In this document: positions 26,239 to 37,994 of the stretch, in pieces
How positions within the stretch are numbered: position 1 is the stretch's first letter
Layout: each line of letters begins with the position of its first letter
Assembly: GCA_018873245.2 (NCBI GenBank)
Contig: JAEMBT020000007.1
Coordinates: forward strand, 12,421,129-12,485,128
From: Archegozetes longisetosus
Taxonomy: Eukaryota > Arthropoda > Arachnida > Sarcoptiformes > Trhypochthoniidae
Length of the DNA: 64,000 nt
Direction: 5' to 3'
The notes under the pieces: generated by a model
What the model saw: only the letters and a program-made list of their open reading frames with translations
Told to the model about the DNA's origin: nothing
The model's database searches: none
Program-made: the position numbers and the translations under genes

Positions 26239-26671
26239 TAGGGTGACCAAGTCAAAAACTTTTAAATGCTGGACAAAAAAATTTTGGCCCCCTTACAAAA
26301 TTTTTTAAAGAGTTTTAACCTGATTGAAGTTACAAGTCACAGTTTAAAATAACAATTACTTGAAATATAAACTAAAGACTTGATTGAGAACTGCACTTTA
26401 TAAGAGTCACACACGATGTGAATGAAAACAAGGTATCAGATAAATGGATTAAAACTCTCTATCTAAAGACTTCTGCATATTTTAAGATAAGAAACGTGTT
26501 GACAATAAAATTACGTTATTTGCATTAAATAAAAACATACAGTGGAAATCTGTTAAGATAAATCTTAAAATGTGTGATATTTTCCGTCCCGCAAAGGGTG
26601 CATACGGCATGCGGGACACAACTCTTAAATGTGGGACAACCCCGCACAATGCGGGACACTTGGTCACCCTA
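26239..26671. mobile_element. TIR element (AGGGTGACCAAGT ends)
   Basis: About 430 bp bounded by AGGGTGACCAAGT on the left and ACTTGGTCACCCT on the right. The interior shows no intact transposase. Probably a non-autonomous DNA transposon; flanking TTA/TTA-like bases may be the target duplication but are not certain. Confidence 0.7.
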
Positions 26672-27009
26672 TTAACAATAGTTACTGAGAATGAATCAAT
26701 TCAGATTTTGTGGTTTTAGCATAAATTATATGACTTTCACGAGTTATTTCAATGAAAATGATACGACGTAAACAAGATATCATTTACTAAATCTCAACCC
26801 TATTAATAGGTTATTGTTTCAAAACGTGATTTATGTTACATTATTATAGATCACTATAAGTGTTGAAAGATTCACATTAATTGACTTTTTCAAATATTCA
26901 GATTTAAACTCGTGCTTCAATTTGGGGCAAATCATTTTCAAGTCTTAGTTATTGTTCTTGTTATAGGTTAGAAATTACAGCATTAATTAAGATAATGTTT
27001 GTATTATAA

Positions 27010-27619
27010 CGTCCTGATAGAGAAATCCGAACGAAAGTTTAGTTATTGATTCTTAAGATATTATAATGAATAGTATTCTAATACTTTGATATAATTTTAA
27101 TGATAGTTTAATGAATATTATAAGACTAGTTGTGAGATGATAGGACTTCTCATTTAGTTACGGTGGAACTTTGTCCTCAAACTGAACAATTTGGTTTTGG
27201 CAGTACGAAAGTCGAATATTTCTTAATTATTTTTAAATTAAAATGATATTTTCAATTTAATTTAATAAAATCGTATTAAAATACACGAATACATTAATAA
27301 TCAACTAAATTGAACTGATAAAATGCATTTATAAAATGTCTGCAGCAGTAAAATAATTTTTTAAAATGTAATATTTAGCGTTTTGCTTCACATGTGCTGA
27401 AAGACCATAGACATTAATATTATATGCCAAAGCGCTTTTACGGGACTCATTTTTGGTCAGCGATATTTTTGTTTTCAATGCACTAATAAATTATTTCGAT
27501 ATTATAACGTGAATGTTCATATGTTAACCTTTAAAACGACACGTTATTTAAATATAAAACAGTTAAATTTATTTGTGATTTTTGTGAAAATATTTTGTTC
27601 GGATTTCTCTATCAGGACG
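27010..27619. mobile_element. TIR element (CGTCCTGATAGAGAAATCC ends)
   Basis: Left end CGTCCTGATAGAGAAATCC continues to CGAACGAAA, and the right end is its reverse complement with one mismatch (27593-27619), so the TIRs are about 27-28 bp. About 610 bp in all, AT-rich and non-coding inside. It ends about 60 bp before a small BED-like reading frame. Confidence 0.85.
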
Positions 27620-27676
27620 ATAGTATTGAATGTTATTCTTAAATAATTGTGACCTTTGTGCGAAAAAATTAAAAAA

Positions 27677-27841
27677 ATGAGTAAAAGAGGAAGAAAAAGA
27701 TCAGAAGTTGTTAGTTATGTAGTAGATAATAGCTGCATGTTTTGTAGGCAAAAATTAACAGAAAATACAACTGTCATTAAAAGATATTTCAATGATTGTC
27801 AGTCATGTCCTGAAACTGTTAGACGAAAATTGATTGTTTAA
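27677..27841 (+). CDS. Small degenerate BED-like finger protein or gene fragment
   Basis: A 54-codon frame starting MSKRGRKRSEVV, with CMFCRQKL...RYFNDCQSCPETVRRKL. The two Cys pairs align with the BED units of the gene downstream (CxxC ... KxREHLxxxC..xPxxxR), but the zinc-binding histidine position is Y or F. Codons look normal. It could be a stand-alone small gene, an extra 5' exon of the neighbouring BED gene, or a decayed duplicate. No splice partner was found with confidence. Confidence 0.4.
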   Translation: MSKRGRKRSEVVSYVVDNSCMFCRQKLTENTTVIKRYFNDCQSCPETVRRKLIV

Positions 27842-28853
27842 ATTGGAAGCAAATTTTGGCAAAATCAAATAGCAGACAATCAGATTGCATGTGATTGAAG
27901 TTCAACAATTGAATTTAAGTGTAAACGGAGTCGTCAAATGTTTTTGTCTTTCAAGACTTAATTCAATCGATAGAAAGTAACAGAAATGATGTTTGTGTGG
28001 ATGCATTTTGACCATTGATTGTCCGTAAATTTGGTGGTCTGCCAATTTTTTGACAGATCATTTGGTTTTTGGAGATTATTGACAATTGAAAATAGATATT
28101 TGGTTAGCATAAGAAAAGCATTGATCAAATTGAACAGAAAAGTTGCGTTTCTATAATGAGAATGCAATTATTCTAATTATTAGGCAATTACTGTATTTAA
28201 GATGACAACAAATAACTGGTAATTTGAAAATTATTTAGAAAAAATGTCGTATCTCACAATTTAATTGGTTGTGCTGGACATTTCATATGGCTGTTGATTT
28301 AGTTGTTGTTTGTGGTGCAAAATGTCGAGTTTAGGCCAATTACTACAATTACTGCAATTAAACTTGAAGTACAATTAAACGAGTTTCATGTTTAAAACGA
28401 CAAAATTATTGCAGTTCAGAAAGTACGTTGTTTTCAGACCCGTATGTAAGACGTTGGTCGGGGCGCGAATAAGTCATAATGCAATCGATTACTTTAATAA
28501 ATGTAGCTAATACTGGATTTAGATTGAGTTGAATATTAAGTTAAATCGATTGACAGTGAGTTGCGCTGTAAGGGGTGGTCGAGCAAGAGATAAACGTTGA
28601 CGTTAGTAATGAATGAAGTGTTAGATAAATATTGAATTGAACTGATACTAAAATTGACACTAATGACAAGCGTGAATTAAAAATAAATTAAATAAAACCT
28701 ATTAATTTTGCGTCAAAATCAAGTTTAAAAATGCAGCTCTTTTTAAAACATGTTTCATATGATTGCTGTTAAGGAAGTGAATTAGAACCAATTGCAATTA
28801 AATGTTTGTTTGATTAATGTTGTATTACTGTTATATTAATAAGAAATAAAAGA
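27842..28853. other. Non-coding stretch upstream of the BED/C2H2 gene
   Basis: AT-rich DNA with no supported coding feature. It should hold the promoter of the gene starting at 28854. Confidence 0.4.
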
Positions 28854-31800
28854 ATGTCTGATTTAGTAAATGATATGATGAATAATATTCCTCGACTTTA
28901 CAAACCAAAGAGTATTGTCTGGAAGTACTATAGAAGTGATTTAGACCAAAACGCAAAATCAATTATGAGATGTTGTTTTTGTGACATTTCATTCAGTCAC
29001 TACACGTCTAAGAATGCGACTAAATTGAGACAACATCTGATCAAAAGATGTCAAACCATTCCTCTAGACATCAAACAATCGATTGTTAATGAAATCTCGA
29101 AACATAGACTCGTATGTGATCGTACGCGATACAACGTTCATTTAGGCATTGATTATTTGCTAACTCTATTTATAGGTTAAACGAGACACAGATTCCAGTG
29201 ATTGCAGTGATGAGCAAAAGAATCCAATTGGTGCCAAAAAACAGACAACTCATATCTCATCTGTTGAAGCAGTTATGAAACAAGTTAGAGTTCCAGTTGT
29301 GCCACAAGTTTCTAAATATAAGAAATTAGAAGAAGAAAACGCAAAATTGAGTTCTCGTCTTAGAATCAGTTTGAAACAAAATCAAGCACTCGTTCATATA
29401 ACACAACATTTAACTAAAAGCTTAGAATTAATGAAAAAATTGGATCGCTTAAAGTCAAACGATAAGCAAATAGATCAGTCAGAGATCGATAACTTGAACT
29501 CACAAATTCAAGACTCGGATCAATTGGTCAATCAGTGGAGGCTTAAGTATGAAACTATTGAAGATCAACAAAATGATGAAAACCATATCTTTGGAACAAC
29601 GGGTACATTAGGAATATATTGGTTTTAATTCTCTGTTTGATTAGTTTATCATAATGGCCAAATTTATTTGTTTAACTACTGACTCAGACTTTGTGTGGTC
29701 ACCTCGGAGAATAGACCCGTATAATTAGAATAACATGACCCGAACATGAGATTAAATATATTTTTTTGCGGAAAAGTGATCACTAGTCTGATTTAGCAAT
29801 TTGAAGAAAAAATGGCGTTTTCAAATAAAGAGATTCAATGTTTATTGAATTGACAGATTTATGTTTAATTTAGATCTTTTTGTTAGCTAGTAGTGACTTA
29901 AGTGTTATACTGTATTAAGTTATAAAACAACTTAGTAGTAATGAATTATTTATTATATTATATTATAAAATATTTAAGATGAATGTTATACTTGAACAAT
30001 TTAACCGCTTTGCTACCAATTGATAGGTCACAAGCCTCAGTCTTCTATTTGGAAATATTACAAACTTGTAGAAAAGAACGATTCAAACGGATATAAAACA
30101 ATTAAGTGCATTTTTTGCGATAAAGTATTCCGACAGAAAGTACTGAACGCATATAAGTGTAGAACACATATTGTCGACAAATGTGACAAATGTCCCGAAC
30201 ATATACGTGAAGTGGAAGACATAATGGTTGTACCACACGCCAAGTCCAAAGTTGACATTTGGCAACATTTTGTTGTAAATGAAGAAGAGGGCAAGTCATC
30301 CACTGAATGCTCTTATTGTGGTATTACTTATTCGGGCAGAAACGCGACAAAATGCAGAGAACATTTAGTCGCCAAATGTGAAAAAATACCTGATGAAGTA
30401 AAGCAAACCATTTGTAGTCAATGCGATCAAGACTTTTTGCGTAATTTACAGCAACCAATCAGATCAAAAGTTTCAATTTGGGAACACTACGATATCACCG
30501 AAGAAGAAGGTCTGCATAAGAACAATCTATCGACTGATTAAAAGTTTCTATTTGACAAACTGCTATGATTTTGTTTGTGATTTTAGGCAAAATCAGTTGT
30601 CGATGTATTTATTGCAATACTATATATGCGCACAAGAACGCAACCAAATGTAGAGAACATTTAGTTGAAAGATGTGACAAAATTTCGCCTGAAATTCGTT
30701 CTGATATTTCAAATCAATGCGAAGAAACTCCTTCTCGAACATGGACTCAGACAAGAGCACCAGTTTGGGAACACTATATCATCAGTGAAGAAGATGGTAA
30801 TGATATTACTCTGTCGAATTCTATTCAGTTTTCAATTGACCCAATTCTCAACCAATTAATCGATAAATAATTAGGTAGAATGACGTGTGAATGCAGCTAT
30901 TGTGGGGTGACTTATGCCACCAAAAATGCTACTAAATGTGAGTGAATGCCAACTGTATGAAAGATAAATTAATATTTATAAGCGAATTGATAATTTAAGG
31001 TCGATTGCATTTAATATTAAAATGCAATAAAATACCATTCGATATAAAGGAAAAAGTTCGGAACGAAAGCGGAGACGCATATCTCAATGTGTTGCAGGGA
31101 AAGAGCCACAAAAAATTGAATTATGTGGTACTCATTAATTTCATTTGATGTTTGAGATATTTATGTTATTTATTTGATAAATAATTTATTAATTAAAAAT
31201 GTTGTCAATCTTCGAGGTGAGAAAACGAAAATTGTACGAAAGGTCGGCATTAGGGAAAGCGGGTCGACCTAAATGTCAAATATGGCAATACTTTAGCGAT
31301 GAATTGGATTCTGAGGGAAAAACGATTCGTCGCTGCATTTATTGCGAGACAGCATTTGGGTTTCGAACGTCTCGTAATGCAACCAAATTAAGAGATCATT
31401 TAGTATTGAACTGCAAGACAGCGCCTGAAGATATCAGAAATAATGTTGACATTGAAGACGGCTTTGTTCGTAGTGTTAGGGACTATCGCGATCGAGAAGG
31501 AGAACGGCGTTATCAATGCTGTTGGCCTGGATGTGACCTGGCATTTCCTAAAAGGTCTGAATTTAAGCATTTATCAAATTCGTTTGATCTGTGATAGTTA
31601 AGGCGTCTACAATTCGGGACATATAACCCTCTGATTCGGGAGGGAAAAGGAGTTGAAAAAGACACAATTGGGGGCTTATTCGGGAAATTCAAATTACTAT
31701 TTTATTACAGAAAAATTTTAGTTATAATCTAAAAATTAATTGAATTGTATTACATTTAAGTATTCAATAGTTTGTAAACTTTCATTTCTCTCTGACTTAT

Positions 31801-32970
31801 CTACAAATAACTTTCAAACTATAAGTAAGACCTTTTATGTTATTCGTAGATAAGTTAGCGCGAAGTTGAAGTTTGAAAAGTATTAATTTTTTTCCATATT
31901 ACATGCTATATGTTGTTATTTCAATTAGAAAATTGCAAAAAATCTAATGTAATGTCATAGTATAGAAAGTTTTTTGTGCTGTGAAAACTTAAATTTTAGA
32001 AAACTCAGGTAATTTTTCTCTTTTCTCAATTCGGGACTTATTCGGGAAATCGGGACTTTCTCCTTGATTCAGGGAATTCAGCAAAATAAGGATGTCACCA
32101 TATGACTTCATATTACTTGATACGCAGTCATAAATTGATTTCCCGCTGATTAAGTTTCAGGAGATGATTTGGGATTCCCCGAAATATAGACGCTCTAGTA
32201 GTAGTCTATTATTTTTCAGATCAAGACTATTAAAACATCAATTGGTCCACACGGGTTCTATTGAAAGAATTAAATGCGATTGGCCCGGATGTGACTGGAC
32301 TGGAAGAGATAGGTTTAGTGTGAAAATACACAAATACAGACATACAGGTTACTAATACTATATATCTATTTTACTGTTTGATCATTTCTTGTAAAAAGCT
32401 AGAAATACATGCTTACTCTAAATATAAGGTGAGAAGCCATGGACTTGCGACTGGCCCGGTTGTGACTTCAAGACAGCTAAACCTTCGAGTCTCTATATTC
32501 ATAAGGTATACCCAAAAAAGCTGAGAATGTGTGAGAAGCAAAGCTTAATTATCAGTAAAAGATATTTGAATAATAATTAACTCGACCATTGTTTTAATAT
32601 TTGTGCTACCAATCGTTTGTTTATAAGTGCTTTCGATTCTATTAGCTATTTATTAAAATTAATCTTTTTGATGACTAAACTAGTTGCGACACAATAATTT
32701 ACGACGGTTTAAGTGTGAATGGCCCGGATGTGAGAGAGCCTTTTTGACCAATTCGCAAAGAAAGGTTGCATTTATTTGTCTTTATATAGACGATTTAATT
32801 GTCTAATAGTTATACTATTTTGAAATCTTAATTAATCAAAGGTTCATAAAATGGTTCATTTGGGTGTAAAGCCGTACGCCTGTCAATTGTGTGACAAACG
32901 TTTTCCTGCTCCCAACAAATTGAAATTACATCACAACAAACACCATTCGAATGATGAATTGAAATTTTAG
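28854..32970 (+). CDS. Six BED-type plus five C2H2 zinc-finger protein (probable single gene)
   Basis: Likely a nuclear DNA-binding protein. Exons: 28854-29111, 29176-29602, 30027-30509, 30587-30796, 30875-30937, 31000-31127, 31217-31554, 32220-32347, 32429-32505, 32684-32764, 32842-32970, all joining in phase. BED fingers share CxxC...NATK(C/L)RxHLxxxC with a W-x-(Y/H)-(Y/F) lead-in, at about 28973, 30109, 30307, 30598, 30887 and 31335. A coiled-coil-like Lys/Glu/Leu segment (KKLEEENAKLSSRL) lies between BED1 and BED2. Then come five C2H2 fingers, the first four with a CxWPGC knuckle, joined across introns with perfect C-x4-C-x12-H-x3-H spacing. The weakest joins are 29602/30027 (donor GTACAT) and 31127/31217; a second gene could begin at the ATG at 31199. 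Ends NDELKF at 32970; AATAAA at 33132-33137. Confidence 0.7.
31555..32219. repeat. Long intron with repeated ATTCGGGA motifs
   Basis: At 665 bp this is far longer than the other C2H2-region introns. Related tracts with AATT..GGGRCTTATTCGGGAAAT occur directly at about 31664-31691 and 32036-32062, with more ATTCGGGA copies near each end. This suggests a non-autonomous element landed in the intron that splits the first C2H2 finger. Boundaries not resolved. Confidence 0.35.
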
Positions 32971-33563
32971 CATCGGTTCGAACATTATACTTAATTAGCT
33001 AATCATCAAATGGACGATTGTCTCATTATATGTTTATTACTCATAACTTATTATTCATGAGCATTATGTAGATTTATCTAACTTATTTCAATGACTTTTC
33101 TAGTACTGAATTCAATATTGAAAACTTGTCAAATAAAAGTGTTTTGCTAGAAAAGTGTGCAATTATTTGGCCTGAATAGAAAAATAATCTAAAGCAGTTG
33201 AAGAGTTTAAGTAACCAAAGCTTTCAGCTATTTATATACGATTAAAAGTAGATGATTGCTCAGATGACTTGTGCTCAGATTAGATTAAACCATTATCACA
33301 ATTTGAAAAACTTCGCAATAATCAACTGAATTGAGAGTAATTTTTGGCGTTGAACACATTGATCTTACAAATATTGGTATCTATCATTGATTAAGCCTCG
33401 TTGCGGTGGCAAATTTTGACGAGAGAACAAACTTGAAACAAAAAAACAATTCTAAAGTAATCATTGAAAACCGATTAAATAGTAAATGCAAGATTTTATT
33501 GAATATAATTCTCTAGCAGGGATCAATAAAAGGAATCGAAAGTGTTCCCTAAATCCGCGATTG
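32971..33563. other. Intergenic between convergent genes
   Basis: AT-rich 3' flank of both neighbours. AATAAA at 33132-33137 (plus) suits the zinc-finger gene and AATAAA on the minus strand at 33495-33500 suits the secreted-protein gene. Nothing else seen. Confidence 0.5.
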
Positions 33564-34972
33564 TTAACTTAAATAAATTTTGACCATCAATGAGAAAAAT
33601 GTTTTTGGTATTTCTTCGGATGAATCATTTTTAACAGTACTATAGTCTGTAATCTGATGGCAAGTTTTGCCATTATGACTATATTGGTCGCAAACATAGT
33701 TAATAGCATCGCCTGAATATCCTTCAATCATGTTCTCTATCGTCTTAATTGCATTCTTGTTGCATGAGTTGCCGTTTGCTGCGAGATAATCTGAAGCACA
33801 TGTCCGATACTTATGGTAGTTACTGATAATTGGATAATTATGCGACCAATTAATATAATAATAGAGAAATTTTTGTTAGTTATATGAATACTTACCAGCA
33901 GATTATTGGTATTTTGTCGCTTTGTCCCAATTGATGAATGCCTTGAATCTGATTAATGAACACTTGTAAGCATTGTTCCGGTCTAGAGTCTAATAGCGGC
34001 CTATTATAGCATCTTGCTAAATTGATCACTCGTTTTTTATATCTCCAATCAGTGCATATTTTATGATTTTGTGCTTCAATACTATTTATCAGAATAGTAA
34101 CAGTTTGATGTGCTGATGGAGACAGACATTTGATCGAATGATTTCTCAGACAATTCTCTTGTATACTGTAATCTCTTTAATCAAGTTTAAAAACAATCAT
34201 TAAGTTTCTATCTATAGATAAGATTCCGATATGACTATAGGAACAATAGGAGTTTGATCTATATAGACATTGCAATATTGTAAAGGAAGCATAAGATCAG
34301 CTGAACTGATGTACTCTTAGAAAATAGTATAGATTTGGTTTGTTCAGATAGGGTTAGAATTAGTAAAACAATAGCCATTGTTAATAGGTATTAAAAGTAT
34401 GTTAAATAAATATAGTGGTTGCTTAAAAAATGTAAATATTGAGCCATTCTGATGGACAAGTGGCTCAGGGTATTTATAATATTGTCCACAAGCTAAGGCT
34501 GAGCCTAGGCTTCAAGTTCGGCTCCAGGAACCTTTTAGAACCTCTTAGACTCAGGTTCAGGCTCGGAGTTCTCGAGCCTATGGACAAAATTAGGTATTTA
34601 CAAATAGGATAAATGAGCTTCAGTTCAGAATTTTTTAAGCAGACTTGCATGATTATGTAAATGTGTACTAGTGTTATAAATAACTTACTTGCAAAAGATG
34701 TCAATTTCAGTCTTAGTTTGTGGCATTCTTTGTCTACCAATTAGTAAGAATTGTCGAGCGCAGTCTTCGACTTGCGATTCTTCATTATCACAGTCTAAGT
34801 TTTGATTGAGTCCATTCACTAATTATTTGTATAGAGTGAAAAAATATCAATTGAATAATGATTGATAGGATTAATTCTACTAGAAGTTAACAAATATTGA
34901 TCGAGATATAAGTATTAGTATTAGTTTACCATATATTTGCAAAATACAAAGCAAAAGAAATAACTTGAACAT
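33564..34972 (-). CDS. Secreted cysteine-rich protein, family not recognised
   Basis: Minus-strand exons 34972-34930, 34818-34689, 34165-33896 and 33822-33564 join in phase to 233 aa. Exon 1 is a clear signal peptide (MFKLFLLLCILQIYVNG). The mature part has about 14 cysteines spread over four exons, e.g. LDCDNEESQVEDCARQF, EQCLQVF, IICCNYHKYRTCASDY, YVCDQYSHNGKTCHQ. No transmembrane segment or GPI signal after the leader. Cysteine spacing is loosely like the secreted helical cysteine-rich families found in nematodes and arthropods, but I cannot name one. Intron 2 (34166-34688) contains a GC-richer GGCTC/GAGCC tract (34490-34585) that may be a transposon fragment. Confidence 0.75.
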
Positions 34973-36238
34973 AGCTAAATACGAATACAATGATAATATT
35001 GATCTAAAATAAAAGAAACGGCAAATGATAGTCTAAATTGAAGAGTTTGTGAATAATTGTGAGAGAATTATTCGAACTTTAGTGTGATTAATGTTGTAGT
35101 TGTATTTGAGAGCTTATGAAGTTTAGCTCAACTGAACGATTAGATCATAAAAGAATCTAAATTTAATATTTCTATTTCAAGCGATTTTGCAATAATTATT
35201 CAAATAAATATATTCATAATTCATTTCAAATTGATATTAGCGCTAACAAAGGTACTGATTACTAGTTCTTAGTTCTAGGAAAAATATTTCAAGTTCTTAA
35301 AGCTGTGATGATTTAATATGACATTGAAAGCTATTAAAGTCAAGGATTTGATATGACTGTGAATCTTACTGTTTTAAGCATTTTAATAAAATAATTAAAA
35401 TATGATTTGTATTTTTTAAAATTTGAAATATTACTGGTCAAATTTACTGAATAAATAACATCTAGCCTTCAGTACAAGCGAAATATGCACAATGTTAGTG
35501 AATGAATCACACTTTTTCCAAGAATAGTTTTCAAACTCTAGTCCAATTGAATATCAGTGACTTACCAGATCGGGTCAATGAAATTGAACAGATTTTCAGA
35601 CTGAAAATTGAATCTTAACAATTTGAATGTTTATCCATTGAACGAATTGAGCAAAGCTTACCTAATTAGTGCTTGTTTATAGCTTGTAAAGGATGACTAT
35701 TTTAGAATAATGAACGAAGACTTGGGCGTTGGTCCAAAGTTTAATGATTTGAAAGAAAACACGTTTTGTACATGGTTTATCATTAACTTGTTACTGTAGA
35801 ACTGATTTTATGAAGAACTTGGAGAATCTAGAAATCTGTTGACAGCTTGTTGGAAAAGTTGCAAATCTATCTGTGTAAAGTTGATTAGTCTAAAGTTAAT
35901 AAATAAAAGGATTGTAAACCTACATCGAGATGGAGATCTCGAAAACGTGATAAACCTTGACTTGGGATTAAATCAAAAGATTATTAATTGAATATTAAGA
36001 GTCTTAAACTCTGCTATCAGAATTATTTTTAGAATTTCGAGGACTTGCTGGATAAGTTAAGATAAGGGTTAAGTTTAGCTTGATAAACTTATAAGAATTT
36101 AATCGAACGATTCAAATGAAACTGAATTTATACATAGAGATTGAAAATAATTTGATTAGCAATATTTTGTTAAATAATCCAATACTATGACCAGTATTAG
36201 AAAATAATGAACATAACTTGGATGAATGGCTGCAACAT
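34973..36238. other. Intergenic, no feature seen
   Basis: About 1.27 kb of AT-rich DNA upstream of the secreted-protein gene and downstream of the sulfotransferase stop. No coding sequence, repeat or RNA gene that I can support. Confidence 0.4.
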
Positions 36239-37701
36239 CTAGTTATATAATTTAGGCGATAAGTGATCTAATGGGTATTTTTGGTCTAGAATTTGATCAA
36301 CTGTTAAATTTTCGAGGAGAGTGTCGTTATCGTCATAATCTAAATCAATGAATTTATAGCCCAATTTGTTCATTACTTCATGACAGTATTCTTGGATTTC
36401 TATGACTTGGGCTATGTCTAAGCGTGATATCCATGAAAGAGCAGCACTCTTCGAATGACGAATTGTTGAGTGAGGATTAGACAAAAGGTCGCGAACGGTA
36501 GTATGATCTTTAATCCATTGCTCAATTGAGGTGGTAAACTGGAGATTCAGTTTTGTAAACAGTTGTTTAGCATAATCGATTGTGTTTAGAGCTAGGTCTT
36601 CATAACGAACCAATGTTAAATGACCTAAAGTTGAAACTAATTTTTGAATCATGTCATTTAATCATATTTTCAAATACTATAGGATTGGTTAAGAAAAGTA
36701 GACTTCAGACTGACTTCAACTAATTATCTAGTAATGGATGGCAAATAATTAATGGTTAATAATAGTTTAACACTGATACCAGGTGACCATTTGTTAAGTT
36801 CAATTATTATATTGATATCAGATTTGATTCTTTGACAGAGAACACTGGCATCAGTACAATTGGGAGCATTGATGCACCACTGCATCCTATTCCTAGAGCT
36901 CATTACTCCTCTCGGATCGCGTACAAGAAACACGAGTTGGATTGGACCAAAATTTTGATCTATTGATGAGTTAATGAAATTTCACACGTCACAATTGATT
37001 GAAAATAATTTTAAACAAATAGGAAAGAAAGCGAGAAATACCTATCTTTTCTTTGAAAAGTACGAAGTCTTCGACACCAAATCGAATGGATTTGATTAAA
37101 TGATGCTTAGATCTTTGACAAACATGACGATTAAGTGATGCGTTGAAAAACTGAATTTTATTTTGATCGACAGTTTTTTTCATAACCAAATTCCAGTTAA
37201 AGTATGGAACTTTCCAAAATATTGGTGCTAAATATCTGTGAGTTAAGTTGAAAAAATCGCAATCAAAGATTTTGAACAATAGGTCGATGGCTTCGTCTAC
37301 TGTTGTCCTATCGTTCCTCGGATTTCTGCTTTTCATATGAATGAGAGGCTCAAAACTGTAAAACGTGGGCCAACTTTGTTGCAGTAAGTCACCTGTAAAT
37401 TGGATTATTCTAAATAGTTATTAATTGAAACTGTTTCACTTGTGAATGACTAACCGAGAAATGTTGAACCGCTTCTTGCTTGGGTTACTATCAAAATACG
37501 ATTAATTTGTTTTGATGAAATAATCGGGTATTCATTCCAATCTGGTATTTGTTTCAATGGCTTGTCTGGTATTCTGGTTTTTATATAACTTTCTGAAAGA
37601 AAGCTTGAATTTAAATTTCTAAAAATCAATGTCGAAATAAGTGTTAAGATCGTCAGTAAGATTAACACAAACATAATAATCTTAGATATTTTATAAAACA
37701 T
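36239..37701 (-). CDS. Carbohydrate (GlcNAc/GalNAc-6-O type) sulfotransferase, type II Golgi membrane protein
   Basis: Transfers sulfate from PAPS to sugars of glycans or proteoglycans in the Golgi. Minus-strand exons 37701-37455, 37392-37042, 36959-36780 and 36624-36239 join in phase to 387 aa. Residues about 9-27 form a single hydrophobic anchor (IIMFVLILLTILTLIST), as in type II transferases. The 5'-phosphosulfate loop is LIVTQARSGSTFLG (about residues 70-83), interrupted by an intron after its last codon base. The 3'-phosphate motif is LVFLVRDPRGVMSSRNRM (exon 3), followed by WC.....C......C as in the CHST1-7 group. The C-terminal segment has VRYEDLALN. The acceptor sugar cannot be told from sequence. 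An alternative acceptor near 36662 breaks frame, so 36624 was chosen. Confidence 0.9.
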
Positions 37702-37994
37702 TTTTCAGTTCTCATAGTCAAAGCTGTGAACTTTTGTGTCGAAACTTTTGCAAAACTAGTAGGGATATTGTTTTAAGCCAATTATTGGAAATTCTCTCAT
37801 AATGCATATGATTAGTCTTATTTGAATATTTGATTTTGATGCAGATGTTAGTTTGAAAACAGTTTGAAAACTGTTTTATTGCAAAAATATTAGTCAACTG
37901 TTGTTTCAATTGATTAAAGTTGCTAAACAGTATCTACAGTAAAATACACTTTATTATGGCTCAAACTTATATTGACTAAAAAATATGATTTGCT

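Larger units (their letters stand above)
23269..27676. other. Transposon-rich intergenic region
   Basis: About 4.4 kb between the copine 5' end and the BED-finger genes. Recognisable contents are an imperfect inverted-repeat element (about 23655-24200), a hAT remnant (24715-25415), a short near-perfect palindrome (25584-25688) and two TIR elements (26239-26671, 27010-27619). The copine promoter should lie just right of 23268. No host gene seen. Confidence 0.5.

Noticed and set aside
36625..36665. In-frame stop in sulfotransferase exon 4
   Set aside because: Using the acceptor next to 36624 instead of the one near 36662 avoids it and yields the expected VRYEDLALN.
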